In this document: positions 1 through 6,487 of the stretch, in pieces
Position numbering within the stretch: the first letter of the stretch is position 1
Layout: each line of letters begins with the position of its first letter
From: Candidatus Argoarchaeum ethanivorans
GTDB taxonomy: Archaea > Halobacteriota > Methanosarcinia > Methanosarcinales > EX4572-44
Length of the DNA: 15,276 bases
Reading direction: 5' to 3'
Assembly: GCA_905067535.1 (NCBI GenBank)
Contig: CAJHIR010000018.1
Span: 1 to 15,276 of the forward strand
Program-made: the position numbers and the translations under genes
Notes under the pieces: generated by a model
What the model was told of the DNA's origin: nothing
Databases searched by the model: none
Seen by the model: the letters and a program-made list of their open reading frames with translations, nothing else

Positions 1-144
1 CTCGTTTCACCACAAAATTAGCTGAGACTTGGTTTTTGGAGTTGCAAAATATGTCCGCAAAGAAGTTAATTTTGTTCATGTCCCCAAAAACTCAAATTTT
101 GAGTAATGAAAAGGCATATAACAATGTAGAGGTGTGTTATTCAC
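1..144. promoter_or_regulatory. Upstream region of the family B DNA polymerase
   Basis: No gene is visible here. A TATA-like stretch (GCATATAAC, about 114-122) lies roughly 27 nt before the polymerase ATG, which would give an almost leaderless transcript. A Shine-Dalgarno-like GAGGTG at 129-134 lies 10 nt before the ATG and would need an earlier start site, so the two signals compete. Just upstream is a 15-nt near-palindrome at 90-104 (arms ACTCAAA and TTTGAGT around one T), placed where a regulator could sit next to the TATA box. Promoter assignment is inference from spacing. Confidence 0.35.
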
Positions 145-2712
145 ATGGTAGAGTTTCAGATTCTTGATGCTGATTACACGTATGATAAGAATAAAAATCC
201 GCTGCTTCGTTTTTATGGGCGCGATCACAAAGGTAGAAGTGTGTGCTGTTTTGTTCCGGATTTTAAACCATATTTTTATCTGCAAACGACTACCAGTAAC
301 ATAGAAAATGTGCTTAGATCAGAGTTTCCCCAGATTCTGAATGTCGAGGAAGTAGAGCGTTTTCCTGCTGTTGGCTACTATAAAAATCCTGTTTTAATGC
401 ACAGGGTGGTTGTTTCTGACCCAAAGGATGTACGAGAAATTCGTGATGGTGTAGCTAAATTTGGAAAGGTTTTTGAGACAGATATTCTCTTTCGAAACCG
501 GTTTATGATCGATCATGGCATTGGTGGCATGAGCTGGGTATCAGTAGAAGAAATTGATAAAAAAGGATTTGGTGTAAATGGGGTTGATTGTGATTTACGC
601 TTGATTGGAAAGATGGTGCCTGTTGAACAGGTATCAAATGCAAAGCTCAGGTTTCTTGCCTTTGATATTGAGTGTCCCACTTCTAGTGGCATGCCTGATG
701 CAACAAGATCACCAATCGTTCTTATTAGCATGTACTTCAAACCATCCCACAATGAGATGGAATCAATCGTACTTTCTGCAAAACCTGTTACAGGACTTAA
801 GGGGGTCGAAGGATGCGATAGTGAAATATCTCTTCTCAAGCGTTTTTTTGAGATTATAAAAGATTTTGATCCTGATGTGATTCTTGGTTATAATTCCAAC
901 GGCTTCGATTTTCCATATATTGTAGATAGAGTAAAACACCTTGACGCTGGCATAAAGTCAGACATCGGACGGGATGGAAAGCCGGTGTATTACCGGCGTA
1001 TTGGTACCACCACCCATGTAACAGTTACTGGTCGAATCATTGCTGATGTGTTACCCATTATCAGAAAGGAGTTCAGCCTTAAGCAGTACACACTCAAAAA
1101 TTCTGCAAAGGAACTTCTTGGTCTTGAAAAGCACGATGTCAAGGTTGAGGATATGCAGAACTACTGGAATAGTGAGAACCTGCTTCCAACATTTATCGAG
1201 TACTGCCGTAACGATTCATATCTTGCGATGGAAATGATGATGCGATATCGACTCCTTGACAAGTATATTGCTCTTGCACGGGTGAGCGGATCACTTCTGC
1301 AAGATATTCTGGACAGTGGACAGACGGCAATGGTGGAGAATCTCCTGTTAAAAGAGTATCGTTCTAACCAGAGGGTAATGCCGCCAAAACCTGGTGAAAA
1401 ATTATCCTCGTATCGACACCATGCTGGCGAAGAACTCAAAGGTGGGGAAGTGCTGCAACCAGCGCGCGGTCTCTCTGAAGACATTGTCATTCTTGATTAT
1501 CGCTCACTTTATCCAAGCATCATGATGGCACACAATCTTTGCTACACTACAGAGATTATCAAAGATGAACCAGATAGTTCTGAAGACATTATAACAACAC
1601 CTTCCAATGGACATTTTGTGTCAAAAAAAGTACAACAGGGGATCCTGCCCAAGGTCTTGGAACGGTTACTTAAGCTCAGGGTTGAGATAAAAGAAGAGAT
1701 GAAACAGGCAAGCGAGGATGAAATTCATGCACTTGATGCTACACAGCTTGCTTTGAAGATCTTGTTGAATAGTTTTTATGGCTACTCTGGCTATGCACGT
1801 GCACGTTTGTACAGTCTCAATCTTGCAAACTCGGTAACAAGCTACGGCAGAGAGAACATCCTATATACCAGGCAACTGATTGAAAAAGACATTAAAAACA
1901 CCATAGTAACAGATAGTGATAACATTTCCTCTTTTGAAGTGGTGTATGGCGACACAGACAGCGTATTTGTTAGAATAAATAGTGGCAAGAAGCTTACTAT
2001 TGACAAGGCGTCGTTATTTGGAACAAAAATTGCAGAGACTGTCACATCATATCTTGAAAAACCGATGGAGCTGGTCTTTGAAGCTGTTGCTCGGAGAGGT
2101 GTTTTTCTTGCCAAAAAACGCTATGCAATCTGGGTCTTTGAAAAAAACGGCGATCGCTGGGAGGATAAGATCAAGGTAAAAGGAATGGAAACAGTGCGCC
2201 GTGACTGGTGCGAACTTGCGTCTGACACACTAAATGACGTGTTAGAGCTTGTACTTAAAAAAGGTAGTATCGAGGAGGCAGCAGAAACTGTTCGAGATGC
2301 AATAAACACGATTAGAGCTCTTGATATTAAAAAGCATCCGGATGATTTAAGTAAACTTATATTGACAAGACGCTACACCAAAAAAACAGAAACCTACCGA
2401 AACAAACAGCCACACGTAACCGTTGTTGAAAAAATAAAAAGGAGAGGTGGGACTATTCCAAATATCGGGGACAGGATACCTTTTGTTATTATTGCGGGAA
2501 GTGGGCTACTTGTGACAAGAGCCGAAGAGCCAGAATACGTAATAGCAAATAATCTACCAATCGACACCAATTATTACATCAACAAACAGATACTTCCGCC
2601 TGTTGAGCGAATCTTCAGGAGCCTTGGCATCAGCACAAAACATCTTGACAGCCGAAGCCTTGCAACCAATACTGAAGCCAAAAGCTCGCAGAAATTTTTA
2701 TTCGATTTTTGA
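145..2712 (+). CDS. polB: Family B DNA polymerase with 3'-5' proofreading exonuclease
   Basis: Template-directed DNA polymerase of family B, acting in chromosome replication and repair. All hallmark motifs are present. Exonuclease motif I is FDIE (D174, E176), Exo II is the NSNGFDF segment (D255), and Exo III is YCRND (Y353, D357), so proofreading should be active. Polymerase motif A is DYRSLYPSI (D451), motif B runs K538 to YG at 545-546, and motif C is YGDTDS (D603, D605). The length of 855 residues is somewhat above that of many archaeal PolB1 enzymes (about 775-800), but no intein or split is seen. The extreme C-terminus QKFLFDF fits a PCNA-interacting motif (Q-x-x-hydrophobic-x-x-aromatic), the usual place for one in archaeal PolB. 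The ATG at 145 gives the expected N-terminus. The gene stands alone; the next gene is on the opposite strand. The family is certain; which PolB paralogue it is was not resolved. Confidence 0.97.
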   Translation: MVEFQILDADYTYDKNKNPLLRFYGRDHKGRSVCCFVPDFKPYFYLQTTTSNIENVLRSEFPQILNVEEVERFPAVGYYKNPVLMHRVVVSDPKDVREIRDGVAKFGKVFETDILFRNRFMIDHGIGGMSWVSVEEIDKKGFGVNGVDCDLRLIGKMVPVEQVSNAKLRFLAFDIECPTSSGMPDATRSPIVLISMYFKPSHNEMESIVLSAKPVTGLKGVEGCDSEISLLKRFFEIIKDFDPDVILGYNSNGFDFPYIVDRVKHLDAGIKSDIGRDGKPVYYRRIGTTTHVTVTGRIIADVLPIIRKEFSLKQYTLKNSAKELLGLEKHDVKVEDMQNYWNSENLLPTFIEYCRNDSYLAMEMMMRYRLLDKYIALARVSGSLLQDILDSGQTAMVENLLLKEYRSNQRVMPPKPGEKLSSYRHHAGEELKGGEVLQPARGLSEDIVILDYRSLYPSIMMAHNLCYTTEIIKDEPDSSEDIITTPSNGHFVSKKVQQGILPKVLERLLKLRVEIKEEMKQASEDEIHALDATQLALKILLNSFYGYSGYARARLYSLNLANSVTSYGRENILYTRQLIEKDIKNTIVTDSDNISSFEVVYGDTDSVFVRINSGKKLTIDKASLFGTKIAETVTSYLEKPMELVFEAVARRGVFLAKKRYAIWVFEKNGDRWEDKIKVKGMETVRRDWCELASDTLNDVLELVLKKGSIEEAAETVRDAINTIRALDIKKHPDDLSKLILTRRYTKKTETYRNKQPHVTVVEKIKRRGGTIPNIGDRIPFVIIAGSGLLVTRAEEPEYVIANNLPIDTNYYINKQILPPVERIFRSLGISTKHLDSRSLATNTEAKSSQKFLFDF

Positions 2713-2744
2713 AGGTATAGGAAAGTACAAATGCACTCGATTGC

Positions 2745-2851
2745 TAGTGTCGCGTCAAGCATAAAGTGTCGCACTGATTATTTTAAATCCGACAGCGTCA
2801 TATAAGATATGGGAGTTGGTCACTATGTGTTTCACAGTTGACACGACACTA
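2745..2851. repeat. 107-bp element bounded by 14-bp inverted repeats (MITE-like or insertion-sequence scar)
   Basis: The left end TAGTGTCGCGTCAA (2745-2758) and the right end TTGACACGACACTA (2838-2851) are inverted copies matching at 13 of 14 positions. A second partial copy, AGTGTCGCA, lies just inside the left end (2765-2773). The interior carries no coding sequence. The outermost TA on both sides could be a TA target duplication as made by IS630/mariner-type transposases. Because TA is its own complement, it could equally be the outer part of the repeat. No family can be assigned from the ends alone. Confidence 0.4.
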
Positions 2852-3016
2852 TACTGGTCCCAACAAATTTAAAAGAGGAAAAACACCAGCGATGTTAGAA
2901 GATATTGAAGAAAAGCTCTGGACATGGAACGATTTTTTAATGTTCCATTATGCGGTGTAAATAAGGACACTGCCGATTTTTTTGTGAAGTGAGTGTAACG
3001 TCTCGGTGTAACCTAA

Positions 3017-3043
3017 GCGCAGCCGAAATAGGGCGCGTTTTTT
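3017..3043 (+). terminator. Possible + strand terminator
   Basis: GCGC and a CC/GG inner pair can fold around a GAAATA loop with a small internal mismatch, followed directly by TTTTTT at 3038-3043. A T-run after a GC-rich hairpin fits archaeal termination. It is about 300 bp past the polymerase stop, so its link to that gene is uncertain. Confidence 0.25.
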
Positions 3044-3044
3044 C

Positions 3045-3875
3045 TTAATCTTTTTGTTCATTTTCTCCTAAATTACTTCCATCTTCAAGTTTCCATTCTT
3101 TTAAGCCATTTGCACTTCTTCCCATTACAACAGCCGCTGCAGTTGAAGGACTTGAAAATAAATAATCCTGAGTGAATTCAAAATCAATTACAACGTTTTC
3201 ACTGATAATTTGAGCCCGTTTCTTTTTAAAAGATTCAGGCATTGATGGGACTTCGGTGCTTGCGATTTTTGATCCTTTAACAACTACAAAACCTTCTGTA
3301 GTCATTATTCCAGTAGCTACTGCCCCTCGTGCAGCATCAATAAGATATTTATCTTGTTTTGAAGTTAAGGATTTAGTTAATTTTTCAAAGATTCTAAATC
3401 CAAGCGCTCCGACAAGAAGTTTTAAGTTTGTTGAAAATCCACTCATTACAGCAATTTCTGCTTCAGAAATTGCTGGCTTAGTAGGAACGTTAGAATTAAA
3501 AACCTTATAGCGATTTGCTTCAACAGCTTCATTATGTAATGAAAACTCTAAATATTTTATATGTGCTTTATTCAAGTTTTCATCTTTGCTTATAAAGACA
3601 AGGGCTTCAGTCCAAAAATCCTTTTCTTGATGCTGATAAAGCCTTTTAAAAACATCTTCAGATTCTCCGATATACACAGTTTCTTTATCATCTTCATTAT
3701 GTCCAATTAAAAAATATACTCCAGGTTTTTTTAGATCACTTCGATTTGAAACATCTTTTAAACTATTTCTAGGAATTTTATAGCCTTTTCCAGTCCAGTT
3801 TGATAATTCGCATGCTATTACTCCATCTGGAATTCCGTCAATTAAAAATAGTGAGATTGATTTACCTAAGCTCAT
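3045..3875 (-). CDS. GIY-YIG nuclease family protein with C-terminal DUF4357 domain
   Basis: A 276-residue protein with a GIY-YIG catalytic fold at about residues 48-130. The GVY (52-54) and YIG (68-70) strands, the helix arginine R78 (KRLYQH) and a candidate metal-binding glutamate E110 are present, so the domain looks intact. A helical linker follows. The C-terminal part, about 225-266 (TQDYLFSSPSTAAAVVMGRSANG), matches DUF4357, a domain often fused to GIY-YIG and restriction-related proteins. The family cuts DNA in repair, restriction or mobile-element contexts; the substrate of this one is unknown. The ATG at 3875 is chosen because AGGAG lies 5-6 nt upstream. The gene is very AT-rich, stands alone and is bracketed by an inverted-repeat element and a recombinase-like remnant, which suggests acquisition by transfer (inference). 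Proteins of this architecture are often found near restriction systems, but none is here. Confidence 0.85.
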   Translation of the reverse strand: MSLGKSISLFLIDGIPDGVIACELSNWTGKGYKIPRNSLKDVSNRSDLKKPGVYFLIGHNEDDKETVYIGESEDVFKRLYQHQEKDFWTEALVFISKDENLNKAHIKYLEFSLHNEAVEANRYKVFNSNVPTKPAISEAEIAVMSGFSTNLKLLVGALGFRIFEKLTKSLTSKQDKYLIDAARGAVATGIMTTEGFVVVKGSKIASTEVPSMPESFKKKRAQIISENVVIDFEFTQDYLFSSPSTAAAVVMGRSANGLKEWKLEDGSNLGENEQKD

Positions 3876-4174
3876 TGTGACTCCTATAATTTTCTTCTCT
3901 TCCGTGCCCCAATTTTAGCACCACTGGTATTCTGGTTCCAGCTATCAAAGGCTGCACATAACGCCCATCCATCCCGAAGTCACTATACCCCGTACTTATA
4001 GGTACAGGGCTTGTTAGTGATTTTCTTCTTGTAAATATTTCGTTTTCTCCTCGTAATTCTCCATCCCAATATATCTCTCAACAGCTTCCCATCCATGACC
4101 AACAGATCCATGATAGCATCATTGAGGTCAAAATGATGTAGAAGATTCCTCTATAGATATAATCGGTCTTTACC
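3876..4174. other. Spacer holding a recombinase-like remnant and a hairpin
   Basis: About 300 bp without an intact gene. The part next to the PNPOx-like gene holds the decayed recombinase-like frame (listed separately). Just beyond its stop, at 3988-4009, is an 8-bp stem (GTAC core, CCCC pairing with AGGG including one G-T pair) with a 6-nt loop that could have terminated it on the minus strand. The rest (3876-3987) shows only the Shine-Dalgarno of the GIY-YIG gene. Confidence 0.4.
4014..4150 (-). pseudogene. Frameshifted C-terminal remnant resembling a tyrosine recombinase/integrase
   Basis: The last 35 codons in one minus-strand frame (4118 down to the TAA at 4014-4016) read ...VGHGWEAVERYIGMENYEEK... 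The preceding codons in the next frame read HHFDLNDAIMDLL. Restoring one base near 4098 joins them as DAIMDLLGH followed by WEAVERYIG. That resembles the conserved end of tyrosine recombinases: a LLGH box, then about ten residues to the nucleophile tyrosine in a T-E-R-Y-type motif. Only about 45 residues survive and the fragment begins right after the PNPOx-like stop codon, so it cannot be functional. The assignment rests on motif resemblance in a short, frame-repaired stretch and is tentative. Confidence 0.4.
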
Positions 4175-4576
4175 CTATGCTATCTGCTTTCCTGCTTCAG
4201 GACCAATAGATACCACATAAACTTCTTCTACTTTTATTATTCCAGCACTTCTTATGTCCAGATCCAGTTTATCCTTTACCATCTTCTTTTTCTTTTCAAA
4301 AATAGGACCTGATGTCTGGAATTCCTTAAAAATCCCCTTTATTTGATACCCTTCGGTTTTCTTAAAAACAGTAACTGCTGTTTTATTCGTTGTTTCCAAA
4401 TTCTTTTTTGTTTTCAGTAGAAAAATATCTGCAAAAGCCAATGTTTCTTCATCCACTGCTGAAAAAGTTCCCATTGGAACAACATCTGGTATTCCCTCTG
4501 TACTAACAGTTGCAAGAATACTTGGTGCGTTCGGATCATTGACCATATCCATAACTTCTTTTGACATCTTTACCAT
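4175..4576 (-). CDS. Pyridoxamine 5'-phosphate oxidase-like FMN-binding split-barrel protein
   Basis: A 133-residue protein of the FMN-binding split-barrel (PNPOx-like) superfamily, here a short single-domain archaeal/anaerobe form. The fold is indicated by ILATVSTEGIPDVVPMGTF (about 19-37), the strand after it (ETLAFADIF), the basic KTKKNLETTNKTAVTVF segment that typically contacts the flavin phosphate, and YQIKGIFKEF (about 76-85). Members bind FMN, F420 or haem and the physiological substrate is usually unknown; a true role in vitamin B6 synthesis is unlikely for this subgroup. The ATG at 4576 has an ideal Shine-Dalgarno GGAGGAG 7 nt upstream. A TATA-like element CTTTATATTG (about 4624-4633) would give a leader of roughly 25 nt. 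The gene lies downstream of, and on the same strand as, the SRP RNA, but probably has its own promoter. Confidence 0.85.
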   Translation of the reverse strand: MVKMSKEVMDMVNDPNAPSILATVSTEGIPDVVPMGTFSAVDEETLAFADIFLLKTKKNLETTNKTAVTVFKKTEGYQIKGIFKEFQTSGPIFEKKKKMVKDKLDLDIRSAGIIKVEEVYVVSIGPEAGKQIA

Positions 4577-4623
4577 TTTTAATCTCCTCCATTTTAATAC
4601 ATTATAGTGTTTGTTCAGTTTTA

Positions 4624-4633
4624 CAATATAAAG
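4624..4633 (-). promoter_or_regulatory. TATA-like box for the PNPOx-like gene
   Basis: Read on the minus strand this is CTTTATATTG. A start about 26 nt downstream (near 4603) would leave a short leader that includes the GGAGGAG ribosome-binding site. A second AT-rich element (ACTATAATG, 4600-4608) is too close to the ATG to keep that site in the transcript. The assignment rests on spacing only. Confidence 0.35.
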
Positions 4634-4680
4634 ATTATGATTTCTCAGGCTTTATCCGATTCCAGAGAGCCATAATTTTT

Positions 4681-5000
4681 TGACAGGCATGCCGCCAGGT
4701 CGTTATTCTCCTTAATGTCCAGTATTCCAAAAACACGCCTTAATCTCGCAACCCCACAAGCGATACTTGTTCGAGGCTGGTCTGCTCCCTTCCGGGCCTT
4801 GACCGCTTTCCACGATTAAGCTATAAAAAGCTGCCTTCAGGCAACCTTGCAATAGCAACAGCATCCCTGCAGGACGAAATTTCATTGTTGTGTTTATGGG
4901 CTGTTACATTAACGAGCAATATCTTCCCTTGGCTTCGCCCCCTGCATATCGACGGTTTCAGGTGACAGATAACGCCGAATTATCCAGGCTAGCCTGTCAC
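4681..5000 (-). ncRNA. ffs: Signal recognition particle RNA (archaeal 7S RNA)
   Basis: The RNA scaffold of the archaeal signal recognition particle, which binds SRP19 and SRP54 and targets nascent membrane and secreted proteins. The decisive signal is helix 8 at 4804-4779 on the minus strand: GGUCAAGG, then CCCGGAAGGGAGCAGACC, with the invariant GGAA cap region and the AGCAG side of the symmetric loop. The 5' segment UGACAGGC (4999-4992) pairs perfectly with the 3' segment GCCUGUCA (4688-4681), forming terminal helix 1 and fixing both ends to within a few bases. A 6-bp hairpin at 4845-4830 (GUUGCC, loop UGAA, GGCAGC) fits helix 6, the SRP19 site. The length of about 320 nt is normal for archaea. 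No T-run terminator is seen past the 3' end. The gene symbol is the general SRP RNA name. Confidence 0.95.
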
Positions 5001-5002
5001 AG

Positions 5003-5034
5003 CTATTATAGTTCTTTACACGAAATAAACTTAA
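5003..5034. promoter_or_regulatory. Interleaved divergent promoters of SRP RNA and the winged-helix/glycosyltransferase operon
   Basis: On the minus strand, GTTTATTTCG (about 5021-5030) sits 25-26 nt before the inferred SRP RNA 5' end at 5000. On the plus strand, CTATTATAG (about 5003-5011) sits about 27 nt before the ATG at 5038, which would make that transcript nearly leaderless. Each TATA-like box therefore lies between the other box and its target start. Both assignments are inferred from archaeal TATA-to-start spacing. Confidence 0.5.
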
Positions 5035-5037
5035 CCC

Positions 5038-5310
5038 ATGAAAGACAATAATGATATGGTGAATATTATGGACAAACTGATTGGTTTTGTTACCGGAAAC
5101 CCAAAACGTGAAAAAATCCTCTGTGCATTAGATTCAAAACAAGCTGTCAGCAGTTCAAGAGTAGCGAAGACTGCTCATATCATTGAAGTTTCAACAGAGA
5201 AAATCCTTTTGGAACTGGTTGAAAATGGGCTTGCTAAATCAGTTGAGGATGCATATTCTTTAACCGAAACAGGCAGAGAGATAAAAGGAAGAATTGAGGG
5301 GTTTCGCTGA
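5038..5310 (+). CDS. Small winged helix-turn-helix protein
   Basis: A 90-residue single-domain protein with the pattern of an archaeal winged helix-turn-helix. Helix 1 covers NPKREKILCALDS (about 21-33). SSSRVAKTAHIIEVSTEKILLELVENGLAKS (about 38-68) gives the helix-turn-recognition helix, and the wing and final helix follow (AYSLTETGREIKGRIEG). The phrase YSLTETGREI is typical of such regulators. It is probably a DNA-binding regulator, target unknown; it could act on its own operon or on the adjacent SRP promoter, but nothing shows this. The start is uncertain: ATG 5038 has no Shine-Dalgarno but fits a leaderless start, while ATG 5068 (MDKLIGF) follows a weak GGTGA. The glycosyltransferase begins 6 bp after its stop, so the two are almost certainly cotranscribed. 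Confidence 0.75.
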   Translation: MKDNNDMVNIMDKLIGFVTGNPKREKILCALDSKQAVSSSRVAKTAHIIEVSTEKILLELVENGLAKSVEDAYSLTETGREIKGRIEGFR

Positions 5311-5316
5311 GTACCC

Positions 5317-6480
5317 ATGGAATCACTAAGAATTGGAATATTCTCCTGGGAAAGTTTATATTCGGTTAAAGTTGGAGGCATAGCACCGCACGTATCAGAA
5401 TTATCCGAATCTATTGTAAAAGCAGGACATGAAGTTCATGTTTTTACCAGGATGGGCAATAGATCATCGTACGACGAAATCAATGGTGTGTACTACCAGC
5501 GCGTTGGTCATGACGAATTTGGTAGTGTGACAAGACAAATGGAACATATGTGCAATGCCATGTACGACCGCTTCTTTGCTGTCGAGGAGCTTTTTGGAAA
5601 ATTTGATGTTTTACACGGTCACGATTGGCATCCGGTAAGAGCATTAAACCGACTCAAGATGTACAACAACCGGGATTATCTACTTACTTATCACAGCACA
5701 GAATGGGGGCGAAATGGAAACAAGCATGCAGGATGGCCGGAGGCTCGCGAAATATCACACTGGGAATGGTCAGGAGGATATGAATCAAAAGAAATCATTG
5801 TAACCTCTCAACACTTAAAAGATGAAATTCAAAGTATCTACCAGATTCCTGAATCAAAGATAAACACCATTCCAAACGGCATATTTCCAAATAAGATAAA
5901 AAGAAACATCAACCCACAGGAGGTAAAAGCCACTCTTGGCATCGATACAGACGCTCACGTGGTGCTTTTCATAGGCAGGATGTGCCATCAGAAAGGTGTT
6001 GACATGCTGGTTGAAGCTGTGCCGGCAGTCTTGTCCCAGCACCCGGACATTCATTTCGTGTTCATAGGGGAAGGCGAGATGCGCGCTCACTGCCAGTGGC
6101 TGGCACACGAAAATGGCAGTGCACATGCATGTCATTTTCTTGGATATGCTCCAAGTGAAGTGTTTTTTAACTGGATGAATACATGTGATCTCGTTGTAGT
6201 GCCAAGCCGTAATGAACCGTTTGGAATCGTGGTGCTTGAGGCATGGGATGCAGAAAAGCCAGTTATTGGTACGGATGCTGTGCAATTGATCAATAACTTT
6301 CATGATGGAATCCTTGCAGATCAAACGCCTGGATCCCTTGCATGGTGCATCAACTATGCTTTTGGCGACATTACAAAGACGGCTCTGATGGGCATTACCG
6401 GCAAGAAGCGTTTGATGAAAAATTATACCTGGAAGAAGATTGCGAAAGATACCTGTAATGTATATAAGAAACTTTTATAG
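5317..6480 (+). CDS. Glycosyltransferase, GT4 family (GT-B fold)
   Basis: A 387-residue retaining glycosyltransferase with two Rossmann-like domains. The N-terminal acceptor domain has the glycine-rich loop KVGGIAPHVSELSESIVKAGHEVHVFTR (about 19-46) and HGHDWHP (about 100-106). The C-terminal nucleotide-sugar domain has FIGRMCHQKGVDML, with the phosphate-binding R221 and K226, and the EX7E motif EPFGIVVLE (E300, E308). The glycine-rich opening and DWHP resemble the glycogen/starch-synthase-like branch of GT4, so an alpha-glucan, trehalose or glycolipid product is possible, but the sugar cannot be decided. No signal peptide or membrane segment is seen, so it should be cytoplasmic. It follows the winged-helix gene by 6 bp; the only Shine-Dalgarno-like sequence (GAGGGG) is rather far from the ATG, suggesting translational coupling. 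It ends 7 bp from the convergent phosphoribosyltransferase. Confidence 0.92.
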   Translation: MESLRIGIFSWESLYSVKVGGIAPHVSELSESIVKAGHEVHVFTRMGNRSSYDEINGVYYQRVGHDEFGSVTRQMEHMCNAMYDRFFAVEELFGKFDVLHGHDWHPVRALNRLKMYNNRDYLLTYHSTEWGRNGNKHAGWPEAREISHWEWSGGYESKEIIVTSQHLKDEIQSIYQIPESKINTIPNGIFPNKIKRNINPQEVKATLGIDTDAHVVLFIGRMCHQKGVDMLVEAVPAVLSQHPDIHFVFIGEGEMRAHCQWLAHENGSAHACHFLGYAPSEVFFNWMNTCDLVVVPSRNEPFGIVVLEAWDAEKPVIGTDAVQLINNFHDGILADQTPGSLAWCINYAFGDITKTALMGITGKKRLMKNYTWKKIAKDTCNVYKKLL

Positions 6481-6487
6481 CCCAAGT

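Larger units (their letters stand above)
2713..3044. other. Gene-poor spacer between polB and the GIY-YIG gene
   Basis: This 332-bp stretch has no supported gene. It contains a 107-bp inverted-repeat element (listed separately) and a 22-codon open frame at 2892-2960 with no close Shine-Dalgarno. It also holds a small hairpin at 2924-2948 (arms ATGGAAC and GTTCCAT, 11-nt loop) and a GC-rich imperfect hairpin at about 3017-3037 followed by six T (3038-3043). The last could serve as a + strand terminator. The composition and scattered repeats look like decayed mobile DNA rather than a normal intergenic region; that is inference. Confidence 0.4.

Noticed and set aside
2892..2960. 22-codon open frame MLEDIEEKLWTWNDFLMFHYAV with an AGAGG upstream
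   Set aside because: The ribosome-site-like sequence is 17 nt or more away, the frame is very short, and it overlaps a hairpin in a region that looks decayed; coding cannot be supported.
3988..4009. 8-bp stem with 6-nt loop as an attachment site or riboswitch
   Set aside because: Too short and isolated for a riboswitch, and no matching direct repeat was found for an attachment site; at most a terminator of the decayed frame.
4175..4576. True pyridoxamine phosphate oxidase (pdxH)
   Set aside because: The protein is only 133 residues and lacks the C-terminal half needed for PLP/PNP binding in PdxH; only the split-barrel flavin-binding family is supported.
5854..6324. 156-codon antisense open frame inside the glycosyltransferase gene
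   Set aside because: The sense frame has all GT4 motifs through this region; the antisense translation has no recognisable domain.
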